Notes: generated by a model from the sequence alone, not told the origin. Shown: positions 1-8,198, counted from the stretch's first letter. The stretch is DNA of 13,900 nucleotides from Ilumatobacteraceae bacterium (GCA_016463105.1 JAEMRY010000034.1:1-13900), one strand, 5' to 3'. Program-made: numbers and translations.

Positions 1-471
1 AAAGGTTTCTGGGAGAAGTATTACTTCACTCCAGGCACAGGTGGATACCCAGTTTTTGACACGGCAGTTGGCAAAGTCGGAATCTACATTTGCTATGACC
101 GACACTTTCCAGAGGGTTGGCGTGCGCTCGGGCTCAATGGTGCTGAAATTGTTTTCAACCCGTCGGCCACGAGTCGCGGTCTGAGCGAATACATCTGGAA
201 AATTGAGCAACCTGCGGCAGCAGTCGCCAACATGTATTACGTCGGAGCAATTAACAGAGTAGGCATCGAGCCACTCGGCGACGACGACTTCTATGGTCAG
301 AGTTATTTTGTTGACCCAGAAGGCAAATTTGTTGGCAATCAAGGCGACCCACACAAGCCAGAGTTGATTGTTCGCGATCTAGATATGGACAAAATTAAAA
401 CTGTGCGTGATCGCTGGGCGTTTTATCGCGATCGCCGACCAGACGCTTACGACGAACTAGTTGAACGGTAA
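1..471 (+). CDS. Beta-ureidopropionase (N-carbamoyl-beta-alanine amidohydrolase), 3' part only
   Basis: This is the last 156 residues of a nitrilase-superfamily (carbon-nitrogen hydrolase) protein; the start lies before base 1, so it is truncated by the window edge and not by mutation. The frame is open from base 1 to a TAA at 469-471. The catalytic cysteine is visible at residue 31 of the fragment (codon 91-93) in the context IYICYDRHFPEGWRALG, followed by FNPSATSRG and the late motif NRVGIEPLG. These match the beta-ureidopropionase branch rather than generic nitrilases. The catalytic Glu and Lys of the Glu-Lys-Cys triad should lie in the missing upstream part. The family hydrolyses N-carbamoyl-beta-alanine (from uracil) or N-carbamoyl-beta-aminoisobutyrate (from thymine) to the beta-amino acid, NH3 and CO2, in the cytosol. 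The next gene, 40 bases downstream, is the dihydropyrimidinase that makes its substrate, which supports the call. Confidence 0.93.
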   Translation, partial: KGFWEKYYFTPGTGGYPVFDTAVGKVGIYICYDRHFPEGWRALGLNGAEIVFNPSATSRGLSEYIWKIEQPAAAVANMYYVGAINRVGIEPLGDDDFYGQSYFVDPEGKFVGNQGDPHKPELIVRDLDMDKIKTVRDRWAFYRDRRPDAYDELVER

Positions 472-511
472 TCGCCAGCGCTAAATCACATTCAAAAACA
501 CGGGAGGAATC

Positions 512-1936
512 ATGGCACGCACACTCATAAAAAACGGAACAGTTGTCAGCCCGACCGGAAAACACGCTGTTGATGTGTTGATTGAAGGCGAAACAATTTT
601 GGCACTTCTTGAACGTGGAAAATCTGATTCACTGAGCATCACCGCAGACAAGATCATTGATGCAACCGGAAAATATGTAATCCCTGGTGGCATTGATGTG
701 CACACACACATGGAGCTTCCATTTGGTGGCACTGCAGCGGTAGATACGTTCGAAACCGGCACGATCGCAGCCGCGTGGGGTGGCGTTACAACAATCGTTG
801 ATATGGCGTTGCAGCGCTATGGCGAAAATGTTCACGAGGGCTTGGCAGAGTGGCATCGCAAAGCTGGTGGCAACTGTGCAGTTGACTATGCATTTCATCA
901 AATTATTGGTGGAATCGACGAGCAGTCATTAAAAGATATGACATATTTGGTTGATCACGAAGGTGTTTCAAGTTTCAAACTGTTCATGGCTTATCCTGGC
1001 GTTTTTTATAGTGACGACGGACAAATTTTGCGAGCAATGCAAACCGCCAGCGAAAGCGGTGCGACAATCATGATGCACGCCGAAAATGGCATCGCAATTG
1101 ACGTGCTCGTGCAACAACATATTGCACGAGGTGATACCGATCCGAAGTATCACTCGTATTCGCGCCCGAGTTTGCTTGAAGGTGAAGCAACAAATCGCGC
1201 AATCGTGTTATCGAAAGTTGCAGGAAACGTGCCGTTATATATCGTGCACATGTCAGCATCTGAAGCACTCAATGCTTTGGCTGAGGCGCGCCATGAGGGT
1301 CTCAACGTTTTCGGTGAGACTTGTCCGCAATACCTATATATGACGCTTGAAGATCATCTGGCGCGACCAGGTTTTGAAGGCGCAAAGTTTGTTTGCTCAC
1401 CGCCAATTCGTAGCAAGCACGACAAGCATGATCATCACGGCGATTTGTGGAAGGGGTTGCGAATGAACGAACTCGCAATCGTTTCAACCGATCATTGCCC
1501 GTTCTGTTTCAAGGATCAAAAAGAACTCGGTCTAGGCAATTTCTCGAAGATTCCAAATGGCATGGGTGGAGTAGAGCACCGCATGGAGCTTATTTATCAG
1601 GGTGTCGTACAAGGCGAACTTTCGCTTGAGCGTTGGGTCGAAACTTGCAGCACTACTCCTGCTCGAATGTTCGGCATGTATCCGCAAAAAGGTGTTATTG
1701 CGCCGGGTTCTGATGCCGATATTTTGGTTTGGGATCCAAATAAAAAGACAAAAATTGGCATCAATGACAAGCATCACATGAATATGGATCACTCCTCATG
1801 GGAAGGAACTGTGATTGATGGCAAAGTCGACACTGTTTTGTCGCGTGGCATGGTTGTAATTGAAAATGATAAATACACTGGACGCAAGGGTCACGGCAAA
1901 TTCATCAAACGTGGACTATGTCAGTATCTAAACTAA
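512..1936 (+). CDS. hydA: Dihydropyrimidinase (D-hydantoinase family)
   Basis: A 474-residue cyclic amidohydrolase of normal family length. It opens 5,6-dihydrouracil or dihydrothymine to the N-carbamoyl-beta-amino acid. All expected metal-site residues are present: HTH at 64-66, the lysine that becomes carboxylated (K156 in SSFKLFMAYPG), H189 (MMHAEN), H246 (YIVHMS) and D327 (STDHCPF), so a binuclear metal centre should be intact. The ATG at 512 has a strong ribosome site (GGGAGGA, 502-508). The preceding beta-ureidopropionase acts on its product, so two consecutive pathway enzymes are co-transcribed. A hydantoinase or a phenylhydantoinase activity is the alternative, since the family is promiscuous, but the neighbours argue for pyrimidines. 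Sequence motifs show the family; the exact substrate is inferred from context. Confidence 0.95.
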   Translation: MARTLIKNGTVVSPTGKHAVDVLIEGETILALLERGKSDSLSITADKIIDATGKYVIPGGIDVHTHMELPFGGTAAVDTFETGTIAAAWGGVTTIVDMALQRYGENVHEGLAEWHRKAGGNCAVDYAFHQIIGGIDEQSLKDMTYLVDHEGVSSFKLFMAYPGVFYSDDGQILRAMQTASESGATIMMHAENGIAIDVLVQQHIARGDTDPKYHSYSRPSLLEGEATNRAIVLSKVAGNVPLYIVHMSASEALNALAEARHEGLNVFGETCPQYLYMTLEDHLARPGFEGAKFVCSPPIRSKHDKHDHHGDLWKGLRMNELAIVSTDHCPFCFKDQKELGLGNFSKIPNGMGGVEHRMELIYQGVVQGELSLERWVETCSTTPARMFGMYPQKGVIAPGSDADILVWDPNKKTKIGINDKHHMNMDHSSWEGTVIDGKVDTVLSRGMVVIENDKYTGRKGHGKFIKRGLCQYLN

Positions 1937-1961
1937 ATAAACAACAAATACAGGAGAAATA

Positions 1962-3446
1962 ATGAATCGCATTAGTCATTGGGTCAATAACAAAGTTGTT
2001 GTCGGAACATCTGGAAAGAGTGGCAAAGTATTTAATCCTGCTACTGGCAAGCAAGAATCAGAAGTTGACTTGGCAAGCATCGCCGAAGTTGACGCAGTAG
2101 TTGCTGCGGCCAAAGCCGCGTTTCCGGCATGGCGCGCAACTAACTTGTCGCGTCGCGCCGAAATCATGTTTCGAATGCGCGAATTAGTTGATGCAAATCG
2201 AAAAGAGATTGCAAATCTTTTAACTCTTGAGCACGGCAAAGTTCCAAGTGATGCGCTTGGTGAAGTTGCGCGTGGTCTTGAAAATATTGAATTCGCGTGC
2301 GGTGTGCCAGCAATGCTTAAAGGCGGATATTCAGAGCAAGCATCAACTGGTGTTGATGTTTATTCAATTCGCCAGCCGCTTGGCATTGTCGCAGGAATCA
2401 CACCGTTCAACTTTCCAGCCATGGTGCCAATGTGGATGTTCGCCAATGCGATCATGTGCGGCAATACATTTATTTTGAAGCCAAGCGAGAAAGATCCATC
2501 AGCATCAATGTTCATTGCTGACTTGCTTCGTCAAGCAGGTCTTCCAGATGGTGTCTACAACGTGGTGCACGGCGACAAAGTTGCAGTAGATCGTTTGCTC
2601 GATCACCCAGATATCTCCGCTATAAGTTTCGTCGGTTCAACACCGATTGCAAAATATGTTTACGAAACCGGAACAAAAAACGGCAAGCGTGTGCAAGCAC
2701 TTGGTGGCGCAAAGAATCATATGTTGGTTCTGCCTGATGCCGACCTTGATATGGCAGCCGATGCGGCGATCAGTGCTGCATACGGTTCAGCAGGAGAGCG
2801 TTGCATGGCTGTTTCTGTTGTGCTCGCAGTCGACACTGTTGCCGATGCGTTAGTTGACCGAATTAAAACTCGCGTACCAAATATTAAAGTTGGCGCGGGC
2901 ACAGACCCAGCAAGCGAGATGGGTCCGCTCATTACACGAGAGCATCGTGACAAAGTTGCTAGTTATGTAACTGGTGCAGCCAAAGAAGGAGCCAAAGTAA
3001 TTATTGATGGCACCGACAAAGCAAAAGACGAAGGTTTCTTTCTTAATCCAAGTTTGATTGACCACGTCAAGCCGGGCATGAAGTGTTATGACGAAGAAAT
3101 TTTCGGCCCAGTTCTGACTGTCATGCGTGTTAAAAGCTATGACGAAGGTCTACAAACAATTAATGACAACCAATTCGGTAACGGCACTGCTATCTTCACC
3201 CGCGATGGTGGAGTAGCGCGTCAGTTTCAATACGAAGTGAACGTCGGCATGGTTGGAATCAACGTTCCAATTCCTGTGCCAGTTTCTTACTACTCATTTG
3301 GTGGTTGGAAGGCAAGTTTGTTCGGCGATCAGCACATGTACGGACCAGAAGGAATCAACTTCTATACGCGTGGAAAGGTCGTGACATCACGATGGCCAGA
3401 CCCACGCACATCAGTAGTTGATCTCGGCTTTCCACACAGCAGGTAA
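1962..3446 (+). CDS. mmsA: CoA-acylating (methyl)malonate-semialdehyde dehydrogenase
   Basis: A 494-residue aldehyde dehydrogenase of the MmsA/IolA type. It oxidatively decarboxylates malonate semialdehyde to acetyl-CoA, or methylmalonate semialdehyde to propionyl-CoA, using NAD+ and CoA. The catalytic cysteine is C281 in GSAGERCMAV. The usual general-base glutamate of aldehyde dehydrogenases is absent: the position reads LGGAKNH (248-253), which is the hallmark of the CoA-dependent MMSDH branch. R104 (ARGLENIEF) and R280 fit the substrate-carboxylate arginines of this family. E379 (EEIFGPV) is the usual cofactor-binding glutamate. The ATG is preceded by AGGAGA (1952-1957). In this operon it would take the semialdehydes made by transamination of beta-alanine or beta-aminoisobutyrate. 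Valine or inositol catabolism use the same enzyme, but no genes for those pathways are nearby. Confidence 0.93.
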   Translation: MNRISHWVNNKVVVGTSGKSGKVFNPATGKQESEVDLASIAEVDAVVAAAKAAFPAWRATNLSRRAEIMFRMRELVDANRKEIANLLTLEHGKVPSDALGEVARGLENIEFACGVPAMLKGGYSEQASTGVDVYSIRQPLGIVAGITPFNFPAMVPMWMFANAIMCGNTFILKPSEKDPSASMFIADLLRQAGLPDGVYNVVHGDKVAVDRLLDHPDISAISFVGSTPIAKYVYETGTKNGKRVQALGGAKNHMLVLPDADLDMAADAAISAAYGSAGERCMAVSVVLAVDTVADALVDRIKTRVPNIKVGAGTDPASEMGPLITREHRDKVASYVTGAAKEGAKVIIDGTDKAKDEGFFLNPSLIDHVKPGMKCYDEEIFGPVLTVMRVKSYDEGLQTINDNQFGNGTAIFTRDGGVARQFQYEVNVGMVGINVPIPVPVSYYSFGGWKASLFGDQHMYGPEGINFYTRGKVVTSRWPDPRTSVVDLGFPHSR

Positions 3447-3452
3447 TCAATT

Positions 3453-4469
3453 ATGGATATCGGCATTGTTCTGCAGACAACGCCACCTGCAAGTCAGGTA
3501 ATTGATCTTGCGCGCAAAGCCGATGCGCATGGCTTTTCACACGTATGGACGTTTGATAGTCACATCCTGTGGGAAGAACCATTCGTTATATATAGTCAAA
3601 TTTTGGCGCAGACACGCAATGTAATTGTCGGTCCAATGGTTACGAATCCGGCAACTCGTGACTGGACAGTCACGGCAAGTTTGTTCGCAACATTAAATGA
3701 GATGTACGGCAATCGCACTGTGTGTGGCATTGGTCGTGGCGATTCGGCCGTACGTGTCACAAACGGCAAACCGACAACACTCGCAACATTGCGCGAGAGT
3801 ATTCATGTAATTCGTGAACTTTCAAATGGTCGCGAAATCGAATACAACGGATCAAAAATTAAATTCGAGTGGGCATCACAAAGTAAGTGTGAAGTTTGGG
3901 TGGCGGCATACGGACCAAAAGCGTTGCAATTGACAGGCGAAGTCGGTGACGGTTTTATTTTGCAACTCGCCGACATTGATATCGCAGCATGGACAATTGA
4001 TGCAGTGCGCAAAGCTGCTCGCGATGCAGGTCGTGATCCGAAAAGCGTAAAAATTTGTGTCGCCGCGCCGGCATACGTGGGCGACGACTTATCGCACATG
4101 CGTGAGCAGTGTCGTTGGTTCGGGGGCATGGTCGGCAATCACGTGGCTGACATTGTGTCGCGATATGGCGACACAAGCGCAGTGCCAAAGGCGCTCACTG
4201 ATTACATCAAAGACCGTCAAGGCTATGACTACAAACAACATGGTCAAGCCGGCAATACGCACACGACATTTGTGCCAGATTCAATTGTCGACCGCTTCTG
4301 CATTCTGGGCAAAGTTGACGAACACTTAAACAGATTGAAGGCTCTAAAAGACCTTGGTGTCGATCAATTCTCAATTTATTTGCAGCATGATGGCAAAGAG
4401 CAAACCCTTGAAGCCTATGGCAAATATATTTTGCCAGAATTAGCAGAACTTTCAAGAGCCAAAAAGTAA
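3453..4469 (+). CDS. Luciferase-like (LLM) flavin/F420-dependent oxidoreductase, TIGR03842-like
   Basis: A 338-residue TIM-barrel protein of the bacterial luciferase-like superfamily. Recognisable features are the N-terminal IGIVLQTTPPASQVIDLARKA strand-helix unit, the VTNPATRDW stretch near 63-71, the GIGRGDSAVR motif at 92-101 and the GDGFILQLAD barrel strand at 166-174. These resemble the family NCBI calls TIGR03842 (F420-dependent or flavin-dependent, reaction unknown). It begins only 6 bases after mmsA, and its ribosome site (CAGGTAA) overlaps the mmsA stop region, so it is co-translated with the pyrimidine catabolism genes. RutA, the uracil-ring monooxygenase, is also an LLM protein, so a pyrimidine or dihydropyrimidine redox reaction is plausible, but this protein is not obviously RutA. 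The superfamily is clear, the subfamily likely, and the reaction and cofactor unknown. Confidence 0.85.
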   Translation: MDIGIVLQTTPPASQVIDLARKADAHGFSHVWTFDSHILWEEPFVIYSQILAQTRNVIVGPMVTNPATRDWTVTASLFATLNEMYGNRTVCGIGRGDSAVRVTNGKPTTLATLRESIHVIRELSNGREIEYNGSKIKFEWASQSKCEVWVAAYGPKALQLTGEVGDGFILQLADIDIAAWTIDAVRKAARDAGRDPKSVKICVAAPAYVGDDLSHMREQCRWFGGMVGNHVADIVSRYGDTSAVPKALTDYIKDRQGYDYKQHGQAGNTHTTFVPDSIVDRFCILGKVDEHLNRLKALKDLGVDQFSIYLQHDGKEQTLEAYGKYILPELAELSRAKK

Positions 4470-4476
4470 AGCCAAA

Positions 4477-5355
4477 ATGAACTTTGCACGTCGTGTTGCT
4501 TATCGCACAGCGATGTTTATTGTTTCTATTTTTTCGGTTGTTGCGATCTGGGAGCTTTATAAAATAATCGGTCCACAAGACGGAGGAAAATTCTTCGGTG
4601 TCAGTGTTTTGCCGCGCGCCAATAACACCGCGATGCCGCATGTCTCAACAATGCTCAGTCGCTATAGTCGTCCCGAAGTTCGCGGATCTGATAAAAAGAT
4701 TTGGGCCGTGGTTCTTTCTGGTGCATGGTTTTCACTGCGACTTTCGCTAGTCGGTTTTTTTCTGGGCACAACAATCGGCGTTGGTCTTGCCGTGCTTATG
4801 GCTAGATTCAATATCGTAAAGCGCGGGCTTCTGCCATATCTTGTGATGTCACAAACTGTGCCGCTGATCGCGCTTGCCCCGTTGGTTGTTAGTTGGGGTG
4901 GAAAACTCGAAATCGGTTCTTTTGTTTGGCCGCGTTGGCTATCTGCATCGATACTCGGCACATTTCTTGCGTTCTTTCCGATTGCTGTGGGCACGCTTCG
5001 TGGTTTGTCAAGTGCACCTGCTGCTGCCGTCGAATTAATGGAAAGTTACGCGGCCTCCTGGAAGCAAACGTTATTCAAATTGCGATTTCCTGCGGCGGTT
5101 CCGTTTATGGTGCCGGCTTTCAAACTTGGTGCATCTGGTGCAGTAGTTGGCGTCGTTGTTGCCGAAATCAGCACGGGCCTCAAGGGCGGTATCGGAAGAT
5201 TAATAATCGAATATGCACGCGAAGCAACCGGAGACCCCGCGAAAGTATTTACGGCGGTCTTTGGTGCAGCCGCACTCGGTTTAGTTATGGCTGGTTTTGT
5301 CGCAATTTCGGATGTGTTTTTGATGCGTAATCGACCAAAGGAGTCTTCAATATGA
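4477..5355 (+). CDS. ABC transporter permease (SsuC/TauC/ThiX-like), first of two
   Basis: A 292-residue inner-membrane permease of the binding-protein-dependent type. About six hydrophobic segments are visible (roughly residues 10-30, 80-110, 120-140, 155-175, 215-232, 257-282). The cytoplasmic EAA coupling loop lies at about 186-212 (ELMESYAASW, then a Phe-Pro-Ala-Ala-Val-Pro stretch), where the ATPase docks. A longer than usual region between the first two helices (about 31-78) is polar and probably periplasmic. It starts 7 bases after the oxidoreductase with only a weak ribosome site, and its TGA overlaps the ATPase start as ATGA, a sign of translational coupling. It would pair with the second permease (6161-6925) as a heterodimeric channel. 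Substrate is inferred from the operon: a pyrimidine base, hydantoin or ureido acid. Confidence 0.9.
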   Translation: MNFARRVAYRTAMFIVSIFSVVAIWELYKIIGPQDGGKFFGVSVLPRANNTAMPHVSTMLSRYSRPEVRGSDKKIWAVVLSGAWFSLRLSLVGFFLGTTIGVGLAVLMARFNIVKRGLLPYLVMSQTVPLIALAPLVVSWGGKLEIGSFVWPRWLSASILGTFLAFFPIAVGTLRGLSSAPAAAVELMESYAASWKQTLFKLRFPAAVPFMVPAFKLGASGAVVGVVVAEISTGLKGGIGRLIIEYAREATGDPAKVFTAVFGAAALGLVMAGFVAISDVFLMRNRPKESSI

Positions 5356-6164
5356 GCGCTGTTGAAGTTATCGGTGCAAGCAAAATTTTCAATCAAGGTA
5401 AGGCACAACAAGTTGATGCACTTGTTGATGTCAATCTGACTGTCAATCAGGGCGAATTTGTTTCATTGATCGGGCCGTCGGGCTGTGGCAAGTCAACTTT
5501 ATTGCGATTGATAGCAAACTTGCTTGAACCAACTAGCGGTTCGCTGATGGTCAATAACAAAACTGTGTCACAGGCACGCCTTGATCAAGATTATGGAATG
5601 GCGTTTCAGCAAGCCGGACTATTTGATTGGCGCACAGTTAGTAAAAATATCGAACTGCCACTCGAATTAAAAGGTTGGGACAAAGAAAAGCGTGCGGCAC
5701 GCGCCGCTGAAATGTTAGAACTAGTGAAACTTCCTGAGTTTGCCAATTTATATCCGTGGCAACTCTCTGGCGGAATGCAGCAGCGAATCGCAATTGCTCG
5801 GGCGCTCGCGGCACATCCGCCTTTGTTGTTGATGGATGAGCCCTTCGGAGCGCTCGACGAAATGACTCGCGAATATATGCAAGGCGAGTTGTTGCGCATC
5901 TGTGGTGAAACTGCAACCACAGTCGTGTTTGTGACTCACTCGATACCTGAGGCCGTCTATTTGTCTAATCGTGTTGTGGTGATGTCGCCGCGACCAGGAA
6001 GAATCACTTCAGTCATTGATGTAGATCTTGGCGCTAAGCGCAATGAAGACACTCGTGCGGCTGATGGGTTCTTTCGCAACATCACTGCAGTGCGCGAGGC
6101 GTTGCGTGGCACGCAAGCCGAGCATGCGTCGGCGAATGCAATTCGAGGGTTAGAGGATCGATGA
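5352..6164 (+). CDS. ABC transporter ATP-binding protein (SsuB/TauB/ThiZ-like)
   Basis: A 270-residue importer ATPase with all motifs intact: Walker A GPSGCGKST (41-49), Q-loop (FQQ, 85-87), signature LSGGMQQR (138-145), Walker B LLLMDEP (158-164), D-loop GALDE and switch histidine H196 (VTHSIPEA). The region after about 225 is a short extension without a recognised regulatory domain. The start is set by the strong ribosome site AAAGGAG (5337-5343) inside the upstream permease gene. Both ends overlap their neighbours by four bases (ATGA), so permease, ATPase and permease are expected in fixed ratio. It powers uptake through the two permeases and the lipoprotein encoded at 6961-8142. The nearest well-known relatives by style are the sulfonate, taurine and pyrimidine (thiamin-precursor) importers. 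Confidence 0.95.
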   Translation: MSAVEVIGASKIFNQGKAQQVDALVDVNLTVNQGEFVSLIGPSGCGKSTLLRLIANLLEPTSGSLMVNNKTVSQARLDQDYGMAFQQAGLFDWRTVSKNIELPLELKGWDKEKRAARAAEMLELVKLPEFANLYPWQLSGGMQQRIAIARALAAHPPLLLMDEPFGALDEMTREYMQGELLRICGETATTVVFVTHSIPEAVYLSNRVVVMSPRPGRITSVIDVDLGAKRNEDTRAADGFFRNITAVREALRGTQAEHASANAIRGLEDR

Positions 6165-6925
6165 AGATGCTCGCTCGCATCAAAAACATAATGGTGCCGC
6201 TGTCATTTGGCGTGGTGTTCTTATTGCTCTGGGAGAGCGCAGTAAAGGTTTTTGACTTGAAGCCGTATTTCTTGGCAGCACCGTCAAAGATATTTGAACA
6301 GTTCACAAAAAATACGAGCCGAATTTGGGATGCAACTTCTGTTTCTGGCACGAATGCACTCGTTGGTTTAATTATTGGCACGATTCTTGGCATCGCAATG
6401 AGTTTTGTTTTGAGTCGGTTTAGTTTCTTGAATCAATTAATCACGCCACTTGCGATTTCATTGAATGCAATTCCAATTTTTGTCCTCGTAGCAGTCCTGA
6501 ACAATATGTACTCAATCACGAGCGAAATTCCGCGTCGATTTATGGTCACACTTGTTGTTTATTTCATCGTTCTTGTGAATGTCGCAAAAGGCTTAACACA
6601 AGTGCGCTCTACACATGTCGAATTAATGCGCAGTTATGCCGCGAGCGACATTGAGATCTTGCGTAAAGTTCGCGTGCCGAATGCTGTGCCGTATCTGTTT
6701 ACAGCGTTAAAAGTGGCTGCACCTGCTTCAGTAATCACGGCTTTTGTGAGCGAATACTTTGGTGGGCTACAGAACGGTCTAGGCAGTCGGATAACGAGCA
6801 ATATTGCAAATTCTAAGAATGCGGCAGCATGGGCTTACGTTTTGGGCGCATGCCTACTTGGGCTAGCGTTCTACACAGTCTCCATAATTTTGGAGAGTGT
6901 CACTCGCAAGGGTGAGACTAAATAA
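6161..6925 (+). CDS. ABC transporter permease, second of two
   Basis: A 254-residue membrane permease of the same family as the product of 4477-5355. It is shorter because it lacks the long periplasmic region after the first helix. Hydrophobic segments lie near residues 11-30, 64-86, 92-115, 127-147, 183-200 and 224-246. The EAA loop is at about 154-180 (ELMRSYAASD, then VRVPNAVPYL). The ATG lies in an ATGA overlap with the ATPase stop and has AGAGGA at 6152-6157 as ribosome site. Two dissimilar permease genes flanking one ATPase gene indicate a heterodimeric channel, whereas many SsuC/TauC-type systems use a homodimer. A 35-base gap then separates it from the binding-protein gene. Confidence 0.9.
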   Translation: MKMLARIKNIMVPLSFGVVFLLLWESAVKVFDLKPYFLAAPSKIFEQFTKNTSRIWDATSVSGTNALVGLIIGTILGIAMSFVLSRFSFLNQLITPLAISLNAIPIFVLVAVLNNMYSITSEIPRRFMVTLVVYFIVLVNVAKGLTQVRSTHVELMRSYAASDIEILRKVRVPNAVPYLFTALKVAAPASVITAFVSEYFGGLQNGLGSRITSNIANSKNAAAWAYVLGACLLGLAFYTVSIILESVTRKGETK

Positions 6926-6960
6926 AAACAAATGCGGGATAAAACCCGGGGGAGAAATAA

Positions 6961-8142
6961 ATGAAGAAACGATCATTAAAGATGGCCTTTGCAGGCATCG
7001 CTGTGATGTCATTGTTCGCTGGCGCCTGTGGCGGTAGTGACGATGCAGCACCTATTGATACAACAGCAGCAGTGACCGAAGAGACTACGGCTCCTGCCGC
7101 AGAGTGTGTTACGCCAACACCAGTGAAGTTGCAACTTCAGTGGTTCACTCAAGCACAATTTGCTGGTTATTACGCAGCACAAGATCAGGGCTTCTACGCC
7201 GATCAGTGTCTTGATGTGACCATCTTGGAAGGTGCAGTTGATATTTCACCACAAACAGTTCTCGCCAACGGCGAGGCTGACTTCGCAATCTCTTGGGTTT
7301 CCAAGGCGCTTGCGAGTCGTGAAGGTGGAGCAAACATCGTCAACATCGCGCAAGTCTTCCAACGTTCAGGCACATTGCAGGTTTCGTTCAAAGATAAGAA
7401 CATCACAACTTCAGCCGACTTCAAAGGCAAGAACATTGGCAACTGGGGATACGGCAACGAGTTTGAAATTTTCGCTGCACTCACCAAGGCCGGTCTTGAT
7501 CCAGCAAAAGATGTAACTCTTGTTCAGCAACAATTCGACATGGCGGGCTTGCTCTCTGGCGATATTGATGCTGCAGAAGCAATGACTTACAACGAGTACG
7601 CACAAGTTCTCGAAGCAATCAATCCAGCAACAAAAGCTCTCTACACAGCAGATGACTTCAATGTCGTTTCGTACGAGGCTGAAGGTGTTGGTATGTTGCA
7701 AGACGCAATTTGGGCAGACGGTTCACGCCTCGAAGACCCTGCATACGTTGACACAGCAACAAAGTTCGTTGCTGCTTCAATTCAAGGTTGGTCTTTCTGC
7801 CGCGACAACACATCGGCTTGCCGTGACATTGTCGTGTCAAAGGGATCCAAACTTGGTGCAAGTCACCAGTTGTGGCAGATGAATGAAGTTAACAAATTGA
7901 TCTGGCCAGCCGCAGGCGGCGCAGGCATGATCGATGCAGCAGCATGGGATCGCACAGTGGCTCTTTCGCAATCAGCGAAGAACCTCGAAGGTGGAACCGT
8001 GTTGACTAAGGCTCCAGATGCAGGTGCATACACCAATGACATCGTTACTGCAGCGCTCGCGTTGCTAAGCGGCATCGGTGTAGACACAACAGGTTCGGCA
8101 TACATGCCAGAAACTGTTGTACTTGCTGAGGCTGGTAACTGA
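6961..8142 (+). CDS. Substrate-binding lipoprotein of the NMT1/THI5 family (ABC importer)
   Basis: A 393-residue extracytoplasmic binding protein. The N-terminus has basic residues, a hydrophobic stretch (8-22) and a lipobox-like FAGAC with lipidated Cys23. A Thr/Ala/Glu-rich linker (about 26-48), typical of actinobacterial lipoproteins, follows. The mature domain starts with LQLQWFTQAQFAGYYAA (57-73), the hallmark of the NMT1/THI5-like family, and carries NWGYGNEFE (161-169) and MTYNEYAQ (208-215), also typical. This family includes ThiY, which binds a formylaminopyrimidine, so pyrimidine-like ligands have precedent. Four further cysteines (C49, C83, C280, C287) could form two disulfides outside the cell. 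The ribosome site GGGGGAGA (6948-6955) is the strongest in the operon and partly overlaps a weak four-base-pair hairpin (6935-6948), which fits higher expression of the binding protein. A terminator follows. The ligand is inferred from gene context only. Confidence 0.92.
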   Translation: MKKRSLKMAFAGIAVMSLFAGACGGSDDAAPIDTTAAVTEETTAPAAECVTPTPVKLQLQWFTQAQFAGYYAAQDQGFYADQCLDVTILEGAVDISPQTVLANGEADFAISWVSKALASREGGANIVNIAQVFQRSGTLQVSFKDKNITTSADFKGKNIGNWGYGNEFEIFAALTKAGLDPAKDVTLVQQQFDMAGLLSGDIDAAEAMTYNEYAQVLEAINPATKALYTADDFNVVSYEAEGVGMLQDAIWADGSRLEDPAYVDTATKFVAASIQGWSFCRDNTSACRDIVVSKGSKLGASHQLWQMNEVNKLIWPAAGGAGMIDAAAWDRTVALSQSAKNLEGGTVLTKAPDAGAYTNDIVTAALALLSGIGVDTTGSAYMPETVVLAEAGN

Positions 8143-8168
8143 GTTAACTAATTAATTTAATTAAAATT

Positions 8169-8198
8169 GGCGGGTCGCTTCGGCGGCCCGCCTTTTTT
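8169..8198 (+). terminator. Intrinsic terminator of the pyrimidine operon
   Basis: A ten-pair stem (8169-8178 with 8183-8192, one G-T wobble) closed by a C(TTCG)G tetraloop and followed by six T (8193-8198). It lies 26 bases after the binding-protein stop, so it ends the plus-strand operon. On the other strand the stem is followed only by an interrupted AT-rich stretch, so it may act weakly on the converging minus-strand transcript as well. Confidence 0.95.

Noticed and set aside
1..471. Broken or frameshifted beta-ureidopropionase
   Set aside because: The frame is open from base 1 with intact motifs including the catalytic cysteine; it only looks short because the window starts inside the gene.
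3453..4469. Calling the LLM protein RutA (uracil monooxygenase)
   Set aside because: The Rut pathway partners (rutB-F) are absent, the neighbours are reductive-pathway enzymes, and the motifs fit TIGR03842 better than RutA.
6935..6948. CGGG-ATAAAA-CCCG hairpin before the binding-protein gene, as an attenuator or riboswitch
   Set aside because: Only four base pairs in a 35-base gap; too small for a riboswitch aptamer. At most a weak structure near the ribosome site.
4477..8142. Calling the importer a taurine/sulfonate or thiamin-precursor transporter
   Set aside because: The parts are generic to that superfamily, but no sulfonate or thiamin genes are nearby while pyrimidine enzymes are in the same operon; the substrate is left open.
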